A DNA stretch of 64,000 bases, taken from NCBI GenBank assembly GCA_965249745.1, contig OZ252252.1, positions 4,712,001 to 4,776,000 of the forward strand. Direction: 5' to 3'. The stretch is from JANYHH01 sp965249745 (GTDB lineage Bacteria; Deinococcota; Deinococci; Deinococcales; JAAFIG01). The translations under genes and the position numbers were made by a program. Of the stretch, positions 17,725 to 26,051 are shown piece after piece (position 1 is the first letter of the stretch; every line of letters begins with the position of its first letter). Below the pieces are notes generated by a model, which was not told the origin of the DNA, searched no databases, and saw nothing but the letters and a program-made list of their open reading frames with translations.

Positions 17725-18213
17725 ATGCGAGGTGTACTGAATGAAGATACCAATCACGAGACCTACATGCGTCTCTGTCTCGAGCTGGCTGAGCGGGCGC
17801 GCCAGCTCGAGGATGTGCCGGTCGGCTCGCTCGTCGTTCGTGACGGAGAAGTGCTGGGAAACGGGGTAGAAAGCGTGCGCCTGCGGAATGACCCATCGGC
17901 GCACGCTGAACTCGAGGCGGTGCGGGCGGCGTGCCGCGCCCTGGGATCGCGGGACCTTTCGGGCGCAACCCTCTACACCACCGCCGAGCCGTGCTTCATG
18001 TGTTCGTATGCGATCCGTCAAACTCATGTCACACTCGTGGTCGTCGGCGCACCCGTGCCTTTGGTAGGTGGCGTGACCTCCGCACATCCGATTCTGACTG
18101 ACGCGGCGCTCAACCGATGGGCGAGACTGCCGACTGTGTTGTGGGGCGTTCTGGAATCCCTTTGCGCTGCGCTCCGACACGAAACGAACGGAGGCGAGCG
18201 GAACCAACCATGA
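17725..18213 (+). CDS. Cytidine/deoxycytidylate-type nucleoside deaminase
   Basis: A CDA-fold zinc deaminase: HAE (His-Ala-Glu, 'DPSAHAELEAVRAA') supplies a zinc ligand and the proton shuttle, and 'TTAEPCFMC' supplies the two Cys. PCxxC spacing with a following 'SYAIRQTHV' resembles guanine/tRNA-adenosine deaminase relatives. Start taken at 17725 (MRGVLNED), just after the upstream stop; an ATG at 17704 would overlap the previous gene by 17 nt. Last gene of the operon. The base deaminated is unknown. Confidence 0.83.
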   Translation: MRGVLNEDTNHETYMRLCLELAERARQLEDVPVGSLVVRDGEVLGNGVESVRLRNDPSAHAELEAVRAACRALGSRDLSGATLYTTAEPCFMCSYAIRQTHVTLVVVGAPVPLVGGVTSAHPILTDAALNRWARLPTVLWGVLESLCAALRHETNGGERNQP

Positions 18214-18304
18214 TCTCGAGCATCCACTCCGCTGCAAGCCGTCTTGCTCGAGATTTAAGTAAACGATCTTCCCTGATATTCAAAGTGTAGCAGACTCCAC
18301 CCAA

Positions 18305-18334
18305 AAAATCCGCCTCGTGAGCGACGCGGATTTT
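18305..18334 (+). terminator. Hairpin AAAATCCGC...GCGGATTTT
   Basis: A 9-bp stem (18305-18313 with 18326-18334) flanked by A and T runs on both sides could terminate transcription in either direction. It lies between the deaminase operon and the P-loop gene at 18363. Confidence 0.6.
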
Positions 18335-18362
18335 CGCCCTGCGCGATTAGGCTGCGCCTCGA

Positions 18363-19004
18363 ATGAATCAGCCTATGCTGCAAGAGTTTCGGGGGGCGGT
18401 GAAAAACGTGCTGTTCATCGGCGGTGGCACGGACGCGGGAAAGTCCACGGTTGCCGAGACGCTCGGAGCGCGGCACGGCTGGCGCGTGTATCACTACGAC
18501 AGAACCGATGGTTTGCATCACGCTCTGCTGGCGCTGAACCATCCCGCGTTCGCGGCGTTCATGCGGCAATCACTGGACGAACGCTGGATCGAACCGAGCG
18601 TGACAGCGTTGGTGGAGCGCTCGCTCGAGTCGTTCGGGGCGCGTTTGCCGTTCGTGCTGAACGATTTGGTGAATCTGGTAAATGATAGACCGTTGATCGC
18701 CGAGGGCTTCGGCTTGACGCCCGATCTAGTCGCGCCGCTGCTCTCCGAACCGAATCAGGGCATTTGGCTGCTGCCAAGCGACGCGTTCAAGCTGGAGTCC
18801 ATGCGGCGACGCGACAAACCCGCGTGGCGTCACGAGACGAGCCGCCCAGAGTTGGTGTTCAACAATCTCTTGGAGCGCGACCGAGCGTTAGCGGCGCGTT
18901 GCAAACGCGAGGCGGAGGCTCGAGGATTGACAGTCTTGGAGGTGGACGGCTCGCTGTCCGTGGAGGGATTGGCGGATCGGCTCGAGGCGCATTTTGCGGC
19001 TTAA
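18363..19004 (+). CDS. P-loop NTPase, small-molecule-kinase-like, 213 aa
   Basis: A Walker A motif GGGTDAGKST at residues 20-29 near the N-terminus, then 'RVYHYDRTDGLHHALL', a possible lid region 'MRRRDKPAWRHETSRPE' and 'NNLLERDRALAARCKREAEARGL', as in shikimate-kinase/zeta-like NTPases that phosphorylate a small molecule. No clear substrate motif. The start follows weakly from context (alternative Met at residue 5). It is preceded by a bidirectional-looking hairpin, so it probably has its own promoter. No antitoxin gene is next to it, arguing against a zeta toxin. Confidence 0.7.
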   Translation: MNQPMLQEFRGAVKNVLFIGGGTDAGKSTVAETLGARHGWRVYHYDRTDGLHHALLALNHPAFAAFMRQSLDERWIEPSVTALVERSLESFGARLPFVLNDLVNLVNDRPLIAEGFGLTPDLVAPLLSEPNQGIWLLPSDAFKLESMRRRDKPAWRHETSRPELVFNNLLERDRALAARCKREAEARGLTVLEVDGSLSVEGLADRLEAHFAA

Positions 19005-19041
19005 GTTTTTGTTGACCAAAAGCCATTCGAGGAGGAACATC

Positions 19042-19260
19042 ATGACTGATCCATTCGAGAATGCCGCAACGATGTTGGAACAGAGCGCCAGGGAACTCGA
19101 GGTAGGAATGCAGCATTTGCGAGTTGCCGCGCAGCATTACCGAGGTCACGAAGTACCGAGAGCGTGTGCGCACGCTTGGTCGGCGACCGGGCATCTGAAA
19201 ACGGTGGGGCGACTCCTGGACGATTTGGCAATTTTGCACGCCAGCAAATCGAATCCTTGA
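19042..19260 (+). CDS. Small helical hypothetical protein, 72 aa
   Basis: MTDPFENAATMLEQSARELEVG... predicted all-alpha, with His-rich middle (HLRVAAQHYRGHE). The start has a strong GAGGAGG Shine-Dalgarno, which is why it is preferred over the longer frame opening. 37 bp after the P-loop gene, so likely co-transcribed with it. I do not recognise the family. Confidence 0.65.
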   Translation: MTDPFENAATMLEQSARELEVGMQHLRVAAQHYRGHEVPRACAHAWSATGHLKTVGRLLDDLAILHASKSNP

Positions 19261-19312
19261 AACGGAACGACCTCGAGAGAAACCACAATGTTCAGCCCTG
19301 AACCCTCGAGAC

Positions 19313-20041
19313 TCACCCTTGACAGAAACGTTTCAGAGTGAGCATCAGGTTGCCGTCCGCGAACGATTTCGTCAGAGACTGATACACGCCGTAAAGTTCG
19401 TCGTAGACGCTTTTCACCTCGACTCGAGGGGGGTAGCGTTGAAAGCTCTTTGCGCCGTAACGACCCACGGCTTCGCCGAAATCCCGGACACTCTGCTAGC
19501 AACGGCAGTATGCAACGCCGCCCCTCGAGCGCTGGCGGGTTGCACCGCCGGGACTTCCACGTCGCGGTCGCAGATGTCCGCCATGAGTTGCAGCAACAGT
19601 GGATTGAGTTCCGCCAGCCCGCCCGTCATGACCAGCCGCGAGGCGCTCGCGCCGTGACGCGGCGTGTCCAGCACAGTCTTGGTTCCGAAAACCAGAGCTT
19701 CGAAAAGCGCTCTGTAGATTTCGGTGCGGGTCGTCGTCAGCGTCAACCCGACCAGCACGCCGGAGAGGTCGGCGTTGACCAGCGGTGTGCGACAACCGTT
19801 CCACCAGTCCAGCGCGACCAGCCCGTTTGAGCCGGGCGTCAGGGCGGCGTCGGTCTCGCCGTGCGCACGAACCAGTTGAGGATGTCACCAAAACCCGCCT
19901 GCCCCGCCTCGTAGCCCCACAAGCTCGGCGTGATTCCGTCGCGGACCACGCCGGAGACAACGGGAACCTCGAGTCGCAGTTCGCTTTGCAACATGTGGCA
20001 GGCGCTCGTGCTGAGGATGCCGACGAAGGCGTCATCCGCTC
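19313..20041 (-). pseudogene. araB: C-terminal remnant of L-ribulokinase
   Basis: Read on the minus strand across three frames, the region encodes the C-terminal half of an FGGY ribulokinase: 'GILSTSACHMLQ', 'GYEAGQAGFGDILNWFV', then after a frame change near 19855 'GLVALDWWNGCRTPLVNADLSG', 'EIYRALFEALVFGT', 'GGLAELNPLLLQLMADI', and after a second change in a C6 run near 19430 'YDELYGVYQSLTKSFADG'. The N-terminal half is absent: its place is taken by the pilT upstream region. No other arabinose genes are nearby. Two frameshifts plus a large deletion make a functional product very unlikely. Confidence 0.85.
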
Positions 20042-20117
20042 AATGCTCTTTCCTCGAGTTCTGGTGACTGTTCAGATTGGCTCTCATGGACAGCGCGCAC
20101 CTAGTAACATACACGTT

Positions 20118-21200
20118 ATGACGTTTGATGACATGTTGACCCAGTGCGTCCGCGAGGGCGCTTCGGACATTCACCTGCACGCGGGAATGCCGCCACACCT
20201 GCGGGTCAACGGCAAGATGAGCGCCATGCCAGTCGGGGCGCTGACCGCCAAGGTCATGGAGGGGCTGGTTACGACGATCTTGAACGAGCGGCAGCGCGTG
20301 ACCTTTCACGTCAAGAACCAAGTGGATTTCGCGCACAGCATCCCCGGCGTCAGTCGTTTTCGCGTCAACATGTTTCGGCAGCGTGGCAGTGTCAGCATGG
20401 TCTTGCGCGTCATCAGCAACGACACCAGCCGTTTGGCAGGCGTCAAGTTACCGTTCGATACGATTGAGTACGTGGCGCAGCAGCGGCGTGGCATCGTGCT
20501 GGTCACGGGTCCGACCGGAAGCGGCAAGAGCACGACGCTAGCCGCGATTCTGGATCACATCAACCGTCACAAGTCAGAAATGATCGTCACGATTGAAGAT
20601 CCCATAGAGATGATTCATACCAATCAGAAGTCCGTGATCGTGCAACGCGAGATCGGGCAGGACGCGCCCAGTTTTTCCGAAGCCCTGGTGGCCGCGATGC
20701 GCCAAGACCCGGATGTCATCATGATCGGCGAGATCCGCGATCACGCGACCGCCCAGGCCGCGATCAGCGCCGCGCAGACCGGACACCTGGTCCTCAGCAC
20801 CTTACACACGATGGACACGATTCGCACGATCAACCGCATCCTGGAACTCTTCCCGCCGGAGGAGCGCGGCATCGCCAGGGTCCTGTTCGCCGATTCCCTG
20901 GTCTCTGTAATCTCGCAACGCCTGCTTCCCAGGGCAGACGGTGGAGGTCGGGTTGCGGCCCTCGAGATCATGCGCGGGACGCTGTACGTGAAGGACTTAA
21001 TCAAAGAAGAAACCTCGATGAGTAAGCTTAAGGATGCCCTGTTGGAAGGTGAACACAACGGCATGGTCGCCTTCGACGATCACCTGGCGCAGCTCTGCCG
21101 CGACGGGTTGATTGATTTCAACACCGGCTATTCCGCCGCCACCAGTCCGCACGAGTTCAAAATGCGGGTCACGACTCAGGAACCGGTAGGCGCGGTCTGA
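20118..21200 (+). CDS. pilT: Type IV pilus retraction ATPase PilT
   Basis: 360 residues starting MTFDDMLTQCVREGASDIHLHAG, the standard PilT opening; the longer frame upstream runs over the araB remnant and is rejected. Walker A GPTGSGKST at 131-139, Asp box 'VTIEDPIEMIH', Walker B 'DVIMIGEIRD' and His box 'GHLVLSTLHTMD' are all present. It is a cytoplasmic hexameric ATPase that depolymerises type IV pili for twitching and DNA uptake. No other pilus gene lies in the window. Length and motifs are those of a full, active enzyme. Confidence 0.96.
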   Translation: MTFDDMLTQCVREGASDIHLHAGMPPHLRVNGKMSAMPVGALTAKVMEGLVTTILNERQRVTFHVKNQVDFAHSIPGVSRFRVNMFRQRGSVSMVLRVISNDTSRLAGVKLPFDTIEYVAQQRRGIVLVTGPTGSGKSTTLAAILDHINRHKSEMIVTIEDPIEMIHTNQKSVIVQREIGQDAPSFSEALVAAMRQDPDVIMIGEIRDHATAQAAISAAQTGHLVLSTLHTMDTIRTINRILELFPPEERGIARVLFADSLVSVISQRLLPRADGGGRVAALEIMRGTLYVKDLIKEETSMSKLKDALLEGEHNGMVAFDDHLAQLCRDGLIDFNTGYSAATSPHEFKMRVTTQEPVGAV

Positions 21201-21609
21201 GCGAGAATTCTTACTGGTGCAGGTGCGGCTCGAGACGGTGGGCTTCGAGCAATGTCAGCACCGAGGACTCGAGTTAAAAATCTCCTCTGAACGTCTAAAC
21301 ACGCCCGGCCACACCTCGAGTCCCACGTCTTTCGTAGGGGTTTGACATGTCAAACCCGCCACTAATACCGTCGCTCGAGACATCCCGATAAGACGTTTCG
21401 TTTCTCGAGCAGGTCAAAGGCAACTCGCTGCCCTCGCCCCCTAAACCGCAGGGAGAGGCAAAATACTTGGAAGCTCGAGATAGACCTCAGATGTTCGCTA
21501 AAGGCTCTCCCCTTGGAGTCCGGCTCGAGTCACGAATGGCGACGTAGCGAACACCGCGAACGAAAGCCAGACCGCAAAACAGATGTTTTCACTGCGCCAC
21601 AATAGGGAC
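21201..21609. other. Intergenic region, very rich in CTCGAG
   Basis: About 410 bp without a convincing gene. It holds seven CTCGAG palindromes between 21229 and 21529 and a perfect 20-bp palindrome at 21338-21357. No tRNA or clear promoter was recognised. Confidence 0.7.
21338..21357. promoter_or_regulatory. Perfect 20-bp palindrome GGGTTTGACATGTCAAACCC
   Basis: A perfect dyad with TTGACA in both orientations. It is unlike an intrinsic terminator (no T-run), so an operator for an unknown regulator or a divergent promoter element is more likely. Confidence 0.45.
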
Positions 21610-23334
21610 ATGAATCCTCGAGCCGGACTCGTCACGCTGATCGTTCTCGGTTTGGGCGTGGTCGCAGCCCACAACGCGCCCGCCGTGCCGGACAGCCGCC
21701 TCGCGCCGCCCACAGGACAGTTCGGCTTGCCGTTCGCCGGACCGCCTGGAGTTAACTCCTGGTTGCTGGGGCAGTTGTACGGCAGCACGACCGGGGCGTA
21801 TCGGCGGCGCAGCAGCGATTACCGGGCAGGGCAGGGGATTCACTTCGGCATGGATTTCAGTGCGCCATGCGGCACGCCGGTCCGCGCTATCGGGGACGGT
21901 GTGGTCGCCGAGGTAGACGGCCCGCACGGCTCGCCGCCGCACAATCTGGTGCTGAACCACGCCGGAAACCTGTCCAGCCTGTACGGGCATCTTCTGCGCC
22001 GCTCGAGCCTGCGGGTTGGGCAGCGCGTGAAACGCGGCGAAGTGATCGCGGTTTCCGGCGATTCGCAGTTCACCTGCATCAGCGCACCGCATTTACATTT
22101 GGAGATTCGTGATTCTGGACACCAGCGTTTTTTGAATCCGGTCAGGTACCTGGATGCCGATTGGGATTCGTTGACGCTGGCGGGTAGTTTCGGGCGCGGC
22201 TATCAGCGCGACCTCAGCAACCCGCGCCGCTGGCAGAGTCTGAGCGATCAGCCGCAGGCCCGACGCGGCGGTGCGCCGTTGAACAACTTTGCGCTCCCGT
22301 GGCCGCCCGCGCCGAACGACCGCCGCCTGAGTTATCCGCCTCGAGTCCGCGTGATCGCACCCGCCCCGACCGGATCGCCTTCCGATGACCTCGAGGCTGG
22401 CGTGACGAAGATCGGCGTGGCGCGGCGCTTGACAGGTGGCGGGTGCTGTGTTTCCCCGTTCTGGAGTGCGGATTCGACGCGGGTGCTGTTCATAGACCGA
22501 CCAACTAAGGATGCGGCAGGAATTTACGGCGTGAATGCGCTCAATCCCACCGGCTCGAGGTTAACTGGGACAGTCGCGCAGTTCTCAGCCTCGCAGCGCT
22601 TCGCGGTCTTGCCGGGCGAGACCAGCATCGTAGAACGGTTACGGGACGGAAAACGCGTGACCCTGCCGACGAAAGCGGGCAATCTATACTTTTCCGATTC
22701 CGAAACCAAATTGGCCTGGAGCGTCAGCGGTCCCAGTCGGCGGTACGACACCCAACCGACGCAGATTTACGTCTCGAGTTTGAACAGCGCTTCAAGTCTA
22801 AGTGTCTCCAAACCCAAGCTGTTAGCCACGCTGTACGGCGCGAGCATCGCGGGTTGGATCGGTGAAGCGGAGTTGCTGGTCACGGGCAAGAGCAGCCCTT
22901 CGGGGCGCGACCGTAGTTTACGCGCCATTAATGTCACGACCGGAGCCGGTCGGGTCTTTTCCACGGCGCTCAGTCAGCGCGGAGTCAGCCTCAGTCCGGG
23001 TAGTCGCTGGGTCGCGTACTACGTGGCGTTTGATAGTGTCACCCGAAACGGTTTGTTCGTGCTCGACACCAAAACTGGAAGCCAGCGCCGTCTGGACGCC
23101 TTCGGCAGTTACCGCTGGCGCGACGCGAACAATCTGCTGCTGATCCCGCTCGAGGTAAACGCCACCACGCACCGCCTCCTCTCCTGGGATGCCAAAGATG
23201 GGCAGAAGCGTGAACTGGTGCGTTTGAACGCCAAGGTCACCGGCGACGACTGGCAGGTCAGTCCGAACGGCTCGAGAGTCGTGTATTTGAACGCCAAGGA
23301 TCGGAACTTGTACGCGCTCGAGCTGCCAAAATGA
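21610..23334 (+). CDS. Exported M23-family peptidase with C-terminal TolB-like propeller
   Basis: 574 residues from the ATG that starts a signal peptide (MNPRAGLVTLIVLGLGVVAAHNAPA). LytM/M23 zinc site is complete: His78 and Asp82 (HFGMD), His127 (LYGHL) and His161/His163 (HLHLE). It should cut peptidoglycan cross-links in the cell wall. After about residue 275 the protein continues as a beta-propeller-like region with repeated 'S.DST...F.D' and 'SPGSRWVAYY', 'SPNGSRVVYLNAKD' blades, an unusual partner for M23 that may bind the envelope. No strong Shine-Dalgarno is seen. Single gene. Confidence 0.87.
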   Translation: MNPRAGLVTLIVLGLGVVAAHNAPAVPDSRLAPPTGQFGLPFAGPPGVNSWLLGQLYGSTTGAYRRRSSDYRAGQGIHFGMDFSAPCGTPVRAIGDGVVAEVDGPHGSPPHNLVLNHAGNLSSLYGHLLRRSSLRVGQRVKRGEVIAVSGDSQFTCISAPHLHLEIRDSGHQRFLNPVRYLDADWDSLTLAGSFGRGYQRDLSNPRRWQSLSDQPQARRGGAPLNNFALPWPPAPNDRRLSYPPRVRVIAPAPTGSPSDDLEAGVTKIGVARRLTGGGCCVSPFWSADSTRVLFIDRPTKDAAGIYGVNALNPTGSRLTGTVAQFSASQRFAVLPGETSIVERLRDGKRVTLPTKAGNLYFSDSETKLAWSVSGPSRRYDTQPTQIYVSSLNSASSLSVSKPKLLATLYGASIAGWIGEAELLVTGKSSPSGRDRSLRAINVTTGAGRVFSTALSQRGVSLSPGSRWVAYYVAFDSVTRNGLFVLDTKTGSQRRLDAFGSYRWRDANNLLLIPLEVNATTHRLLSWDAKDGQKRELVRLNAKVTGDDWQVSPNGSRVVYLNAKDRNLYALELPK

Positions 23335-23355
23335 CTGAAGCGGCGGATGAGTTGG

Positions 23356-23397
23356 CTCGAGTTAGCCATCTCGAGTCAACCATCTCGAGCTAGCCAC
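23356..23397. repeat. Three 14-bp tandem units each starting CTCGAG
   Basis: CTCGAGTTAGCCAT, CTCGAGTCAACCAT and CTCGAGCTAGCCAC follow one another without a gap, just after the M23 gene stop. The unit differs at 1-3 positions while CTCGAG is invariant. Confidence 0.8.
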
Positions 23398-23419
23398 CGC
23401 GTTCCCCTCTGGAAATCCC

Positions 23420-24184
23420 TTAAAACCCGGCGATCGTTTTGGCGCTCGCGGCGTCCGGCTTCAACCGTTTCCCATCGAAGAAAAAGCTCAGGGTGAACGA
23501 CTTCTGAGCGACCTTTTTCATGTCCACGTCGCAGTTCGGATTGGGGGCGCGTTTCGCCGTAACGATCAATCTCAGGTCGGGCCTCCCATCGCCGTTCAGG
23601 TCACGTTTTTGAAGGGCGTTCAGCTCGAACTCCTTGGCGGGATCGCTGCACGCACCGACATTGGACACCAGGCTGACCAGTTCAGTCTCGAGCGTTTTGC
23701 TGGGCAGGATTTCGACAGCGCTGACGGTTTCCTCTTCGAAGCCCTGTCCCGATCCCACGCGGTCACAGACCAGCAAATCGCGTCCGTCGGAGCGGCGGAA
23801 CTTGGCGCAATCCTCGAGCCAGGTGGGTTGCACGAATTTCAGTTTCAGATTCGCGTCCAGTAAACCCGTGCCACCGAACTGCGTTTCCGTGCCCGGATCG
23901 CTCAGATACGACCAGTTGACGATGGTTTCTTTCGCACCGGCCGCTGTGAACGGCCCGGTGAGCCTGTTCAGGCCCAACGTGAGCAAGGGGAAATTGGCGT
24001 TCAGGCTGGCTCGAGGGGCGCAGCTTTGCAGCTTTACATCAATCTTGCCCGCGCAGAGCGTTTGGAGGACTCGAGCTTGAATCGCGGCGGTCATGGGTTG
24101 CGATTCGTCCCAGTGGTTCCCTCCGCCCTGAGCGAACCCGAGGCTGGTCAGCAGCCCGATCAGAATGGCGGTATTGCCTCTCAT
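23420..24184 (-). CDS. Secreted protein of unknown family
   Basis: 254 residues starting MRGNTAILIGLLTSLGFAQ, a signal peptide cut after FAQ. The start ATG overlaps the previous stop (ATGA), so translation is coupled to the paralogous gene upstream. The mature part has four or more Cys (likely disulfides) and a D-x-N-x-D-G loop (RDLNGDGRPDLRLI) like those in FG-GAP and EF-hand calcium sites, also present in its two operon neighbours. Last gene of a four-gene operon headed by the VWA protein at 26052. I cannot assign a function. Confidence 0.65.
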   Translation of the reverse strand: MRGNTAILIGLLTSLGFAQGGGNHWDESQPMTAAIQARVLQTLCAGKIDVKLQSCAPRASLNANFPLLTLGLNRLTGPFTAAGAKETIVNWSYLSDPGTETQFGGTGLLDANLKLKFVQPTWLEDCAKFRRSDGRDLLVCDRVGSGQGFEEETVSAVEILPSKTLETELVSLVSNVGACSDPAKEFELNALQKRDLNGDGRPDLRLIVTAKRAPNPNCDVDMKKVAQKSFTLSFFFDGKRLKPDAASAKTIAGF

Positions 24185-25062
24185 GGACCACACTCCGTCT
24201 CGAGGCGCGGCTTAAACGTCTGGCCGTCCCATTCCAGTGCCGAGATTCGGTACGCCTCGGAGCCAACGTTGACCATCACGACCTCCATCTTGCCGTCACC
24301 GTTCAAGTCCAAAAGGTTCACCGGGGCGTATCGCTCTGAGAGGTACTGGTCCGCGTCCGCCGCCTTGGTTTGGGCGGCGGTTGTCGGGGTCGGGAAGATG
24401 TCCGACCCGAGTTCAAAGGTCTTCACCTTTCCGCCGACGGTCTTTTGTACCAACAGCAGACTGTAATCGCCACTCTGGCCGCTCTCGGGCGGGAGAACAC
24501 CCGTTCCCTGCTGGAACCTCGTCGCAGCGATAATCATCTCGTCACGTTTATCGTCGTCCAGGTCCGCGCGAAGCAGGTGCTCGAGGTTGACGCTGGGATT
24601 CTTCAAACCCTTTGCCATTAGGAAGTCCTTGACAACAGCTTTATACGCGGCGCTGTCGTTCGGCAGCACTGTGACCGCTCGCGGACGCGGGTTCCACGCG
24701 GCATCCACGGCGACCCACCAGTTCTGGCGATCGGGAGCGGGTTTCAGGCTGACGGTATAGGCATCGGCGCACGACCCGCCGCCCGTCCCGCCAAACGAGG
24801 TTTTCGCGCCGCCCTGAACGCTTCCAGCCTTGCCCGTCAAATTCCACAGCTCGTAGCTCGAGGGACTCAGCTTTAGTGTTTGGTGGGTAATCCAGTGACC
24901 GCCGCTCGCACCACCGAGCAGGTCGAAGCGCTCGGTTTGCTGCGCGTAGCCTGGGCTGTTGGGCAGACCGACCAGCACCGCGCCCGTGCCAGGGGCGGCC
25001 GCGCCGCAGTTCAGGCTCATCAGCACAACCGCCACGAGGCTCGAGGTTTTCCAAAATTTCAT
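24181..25062 (-). CDS. Lipoprotein/secreted paralog B with DxNxDG calcium loop
   Basis: 293 residues from MKFWKTSSLVAVVLMSLNC, a lipoprotein-like signal with Cys at residue 19. It aligns along its whole length with the preceding gene (25110-26003): shared 'LLGGASGGHW', 'LSPSSYELWNLTGKAG', 'WNPRPRAVTVLPN', 'FELGSDIF' and 'LDLNGDGKMEVVM'. The last is a calcium-binding-like loop. It is a tandem duplicate in a co-directional operon. The function is unknown; both are probably envelope proteins. Confidence 0.72.
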   Translation of the reverse strand: MKFWKTSSLVAVVLMSLNCGAAAPGTGAVLVGLPNSPGYAQQTERFDLLGGASGGHWITHQTLKLSPSSYELWNLTGKAGSVQGGAKTSFGGTGGGSCADAYTVSLKPAPDRQNWWVAVDAAWNPRPRAVTVLPNDSAAYKAVVKDFLMAKGLKNPSVNLEHLLRADLDDDKRDEMIIAATRFQQGTGVLPPESGQSGDYSLLLVQKTVGGKVKTFELGSDIFPTPTTAAQTKAADADQYLSERYAPVNLLDLNGDGKMEVVMVNVGSEAYRISALEWDGQTFKPRLETECGP

Positions 25063-25109
25063 GAGTTCATTGTACGAATGGGGCGTGACAGGAGCCTCAA
25101 AGCGGTGTT

Positions 25110-26003
25110 TCACGCACCGCACCCCGTGACCAGACGTTGCTGGAACGCTTTGCCATCCCAGTCTAGGACGAACACGCCGTAATCCTCGTAGATGGCGTTG
25201 AACATGATGATTTCCATTTTTCCATCACCGTTCAGGTCCAGCACATTCACCAGGGCGAAGGTGTCGGGATTGTTCTGCTTCCCCTGTACAATCTCCTCTT
25301 CGGTGACGGGTTTCAAGAAAACATCTGCGCCCAGCTCAAAGGTTTTCAGCTTGCCATTCACCAACTTCCGCACCAGCAGCAAGCCGTAATCTCCGCTCGA
25401 GCCTCCGGCGGGTGGAAATAGGCTGGAACCCTCTTTGAAATTCGTGGCGGCAATAATGACTTCATCCTGCTTGTCGCCGTCCAAGTCGGTTCGGACGACG
25501 CGATCTAATTTGACCTTTGGATTCTTCAAGCCTTTCGTCCTCAGAAAATCACGCACGACCGCTTGATACGCGGCATTGCTGTTCGGCAGGACCGTGACCG
25601 CCCTGGGACGCGGGTTCCACGGAGCCGCCACCGCAACCCACCAGTCCTGACGGCTCGGCGCGGGGTTCACATCCACGCTGTAGGTGTCCGGGCAGGGTTC
25701 CTCGAAAGAAACCTTCTTGCCGCCCTGCACCACGCCCGCCTTGCCCACCAGATTCCAGAGCGTGTAACTCGAGGGGCTGACCGGAAGGGTGTCGTGTTTC
25801 AGCCACTTACCGGCCGAAGCCCCGCCGAGCAACTCGAAGCTTTTGAGTCGGGCCGGGTCGGTTTCGTCGGTTGGTGAGCCGACCAGGAACACGCCGACAC
25901 CCGGCGCGGCCACAGTGTTCATGGTACTCACAGTGCTCACTGTCACCGCCAGCAGCAGTGTCACGAGGCTCGAGCGTTTCCAACCCTGGCGTGTTGAGTT
26001 CAT
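25110..26003 (-). CDS. Secreted paralog A with DxNxDG calcium loop
   Basis: 297 residues starting MNSTRQGWKRSSLVTLLLAV, with an N-terminal hydrophobic signal ending near 'VAAPG'. Near-full-length similarity to the next gene (24181-25062), clearly a tandem duplication; about half of positions look shared. Motifs include 'WWVAVAAPWNPRPRAVTVLPN' split by a loop and 'LDLNGDGKMEIIM'. Unlike its twin it has no clear lipobox Cys. 48 bp after the VWA gene. Unknown function. Confidence 0.72.
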   Translation of the reverse strand: MNSTRQGWKRSSLVTLLLAVTVSTVSTMNTVAAPGVGVFLVGSPTDETDPARLKSFELLGGASAGKWLKHDTLPVSPSSYTLWNLVGKAGVVQGGKKVSFEEPCPDTYSVDVNPAPSRQDWWVAVAAPWNPRPRAVTVLPNSNAAYQAVVRDFLRTKGLKNPKVKLDRVVRTDLDGDKQDEVIIAATNFKEGSSLFPPAGGSSGDYGLLLVRKLVNGKLKTFELGADVFLKPVTEEEIVQGKQNNPDTFALVNVLDLNGDGKMEIIMFNAIYEDYGVFVLDWDGKAFQQRLVTGCGA

Positions 26004-26051
26004 AGCGCTCAGTCTACCGAGGGTGCGTGACAGAAGCGTCAAAGCCTGAGT

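Noticed and set aside
18363..19260. Toxin-antitoxin pair (zeta-like kinase plus small protein)
   Set aside because: The small protein follows rather than precedes, with no antitoxin-like DNA-binding domain, and the kinase lacks zeta-specific motifs that I could see.
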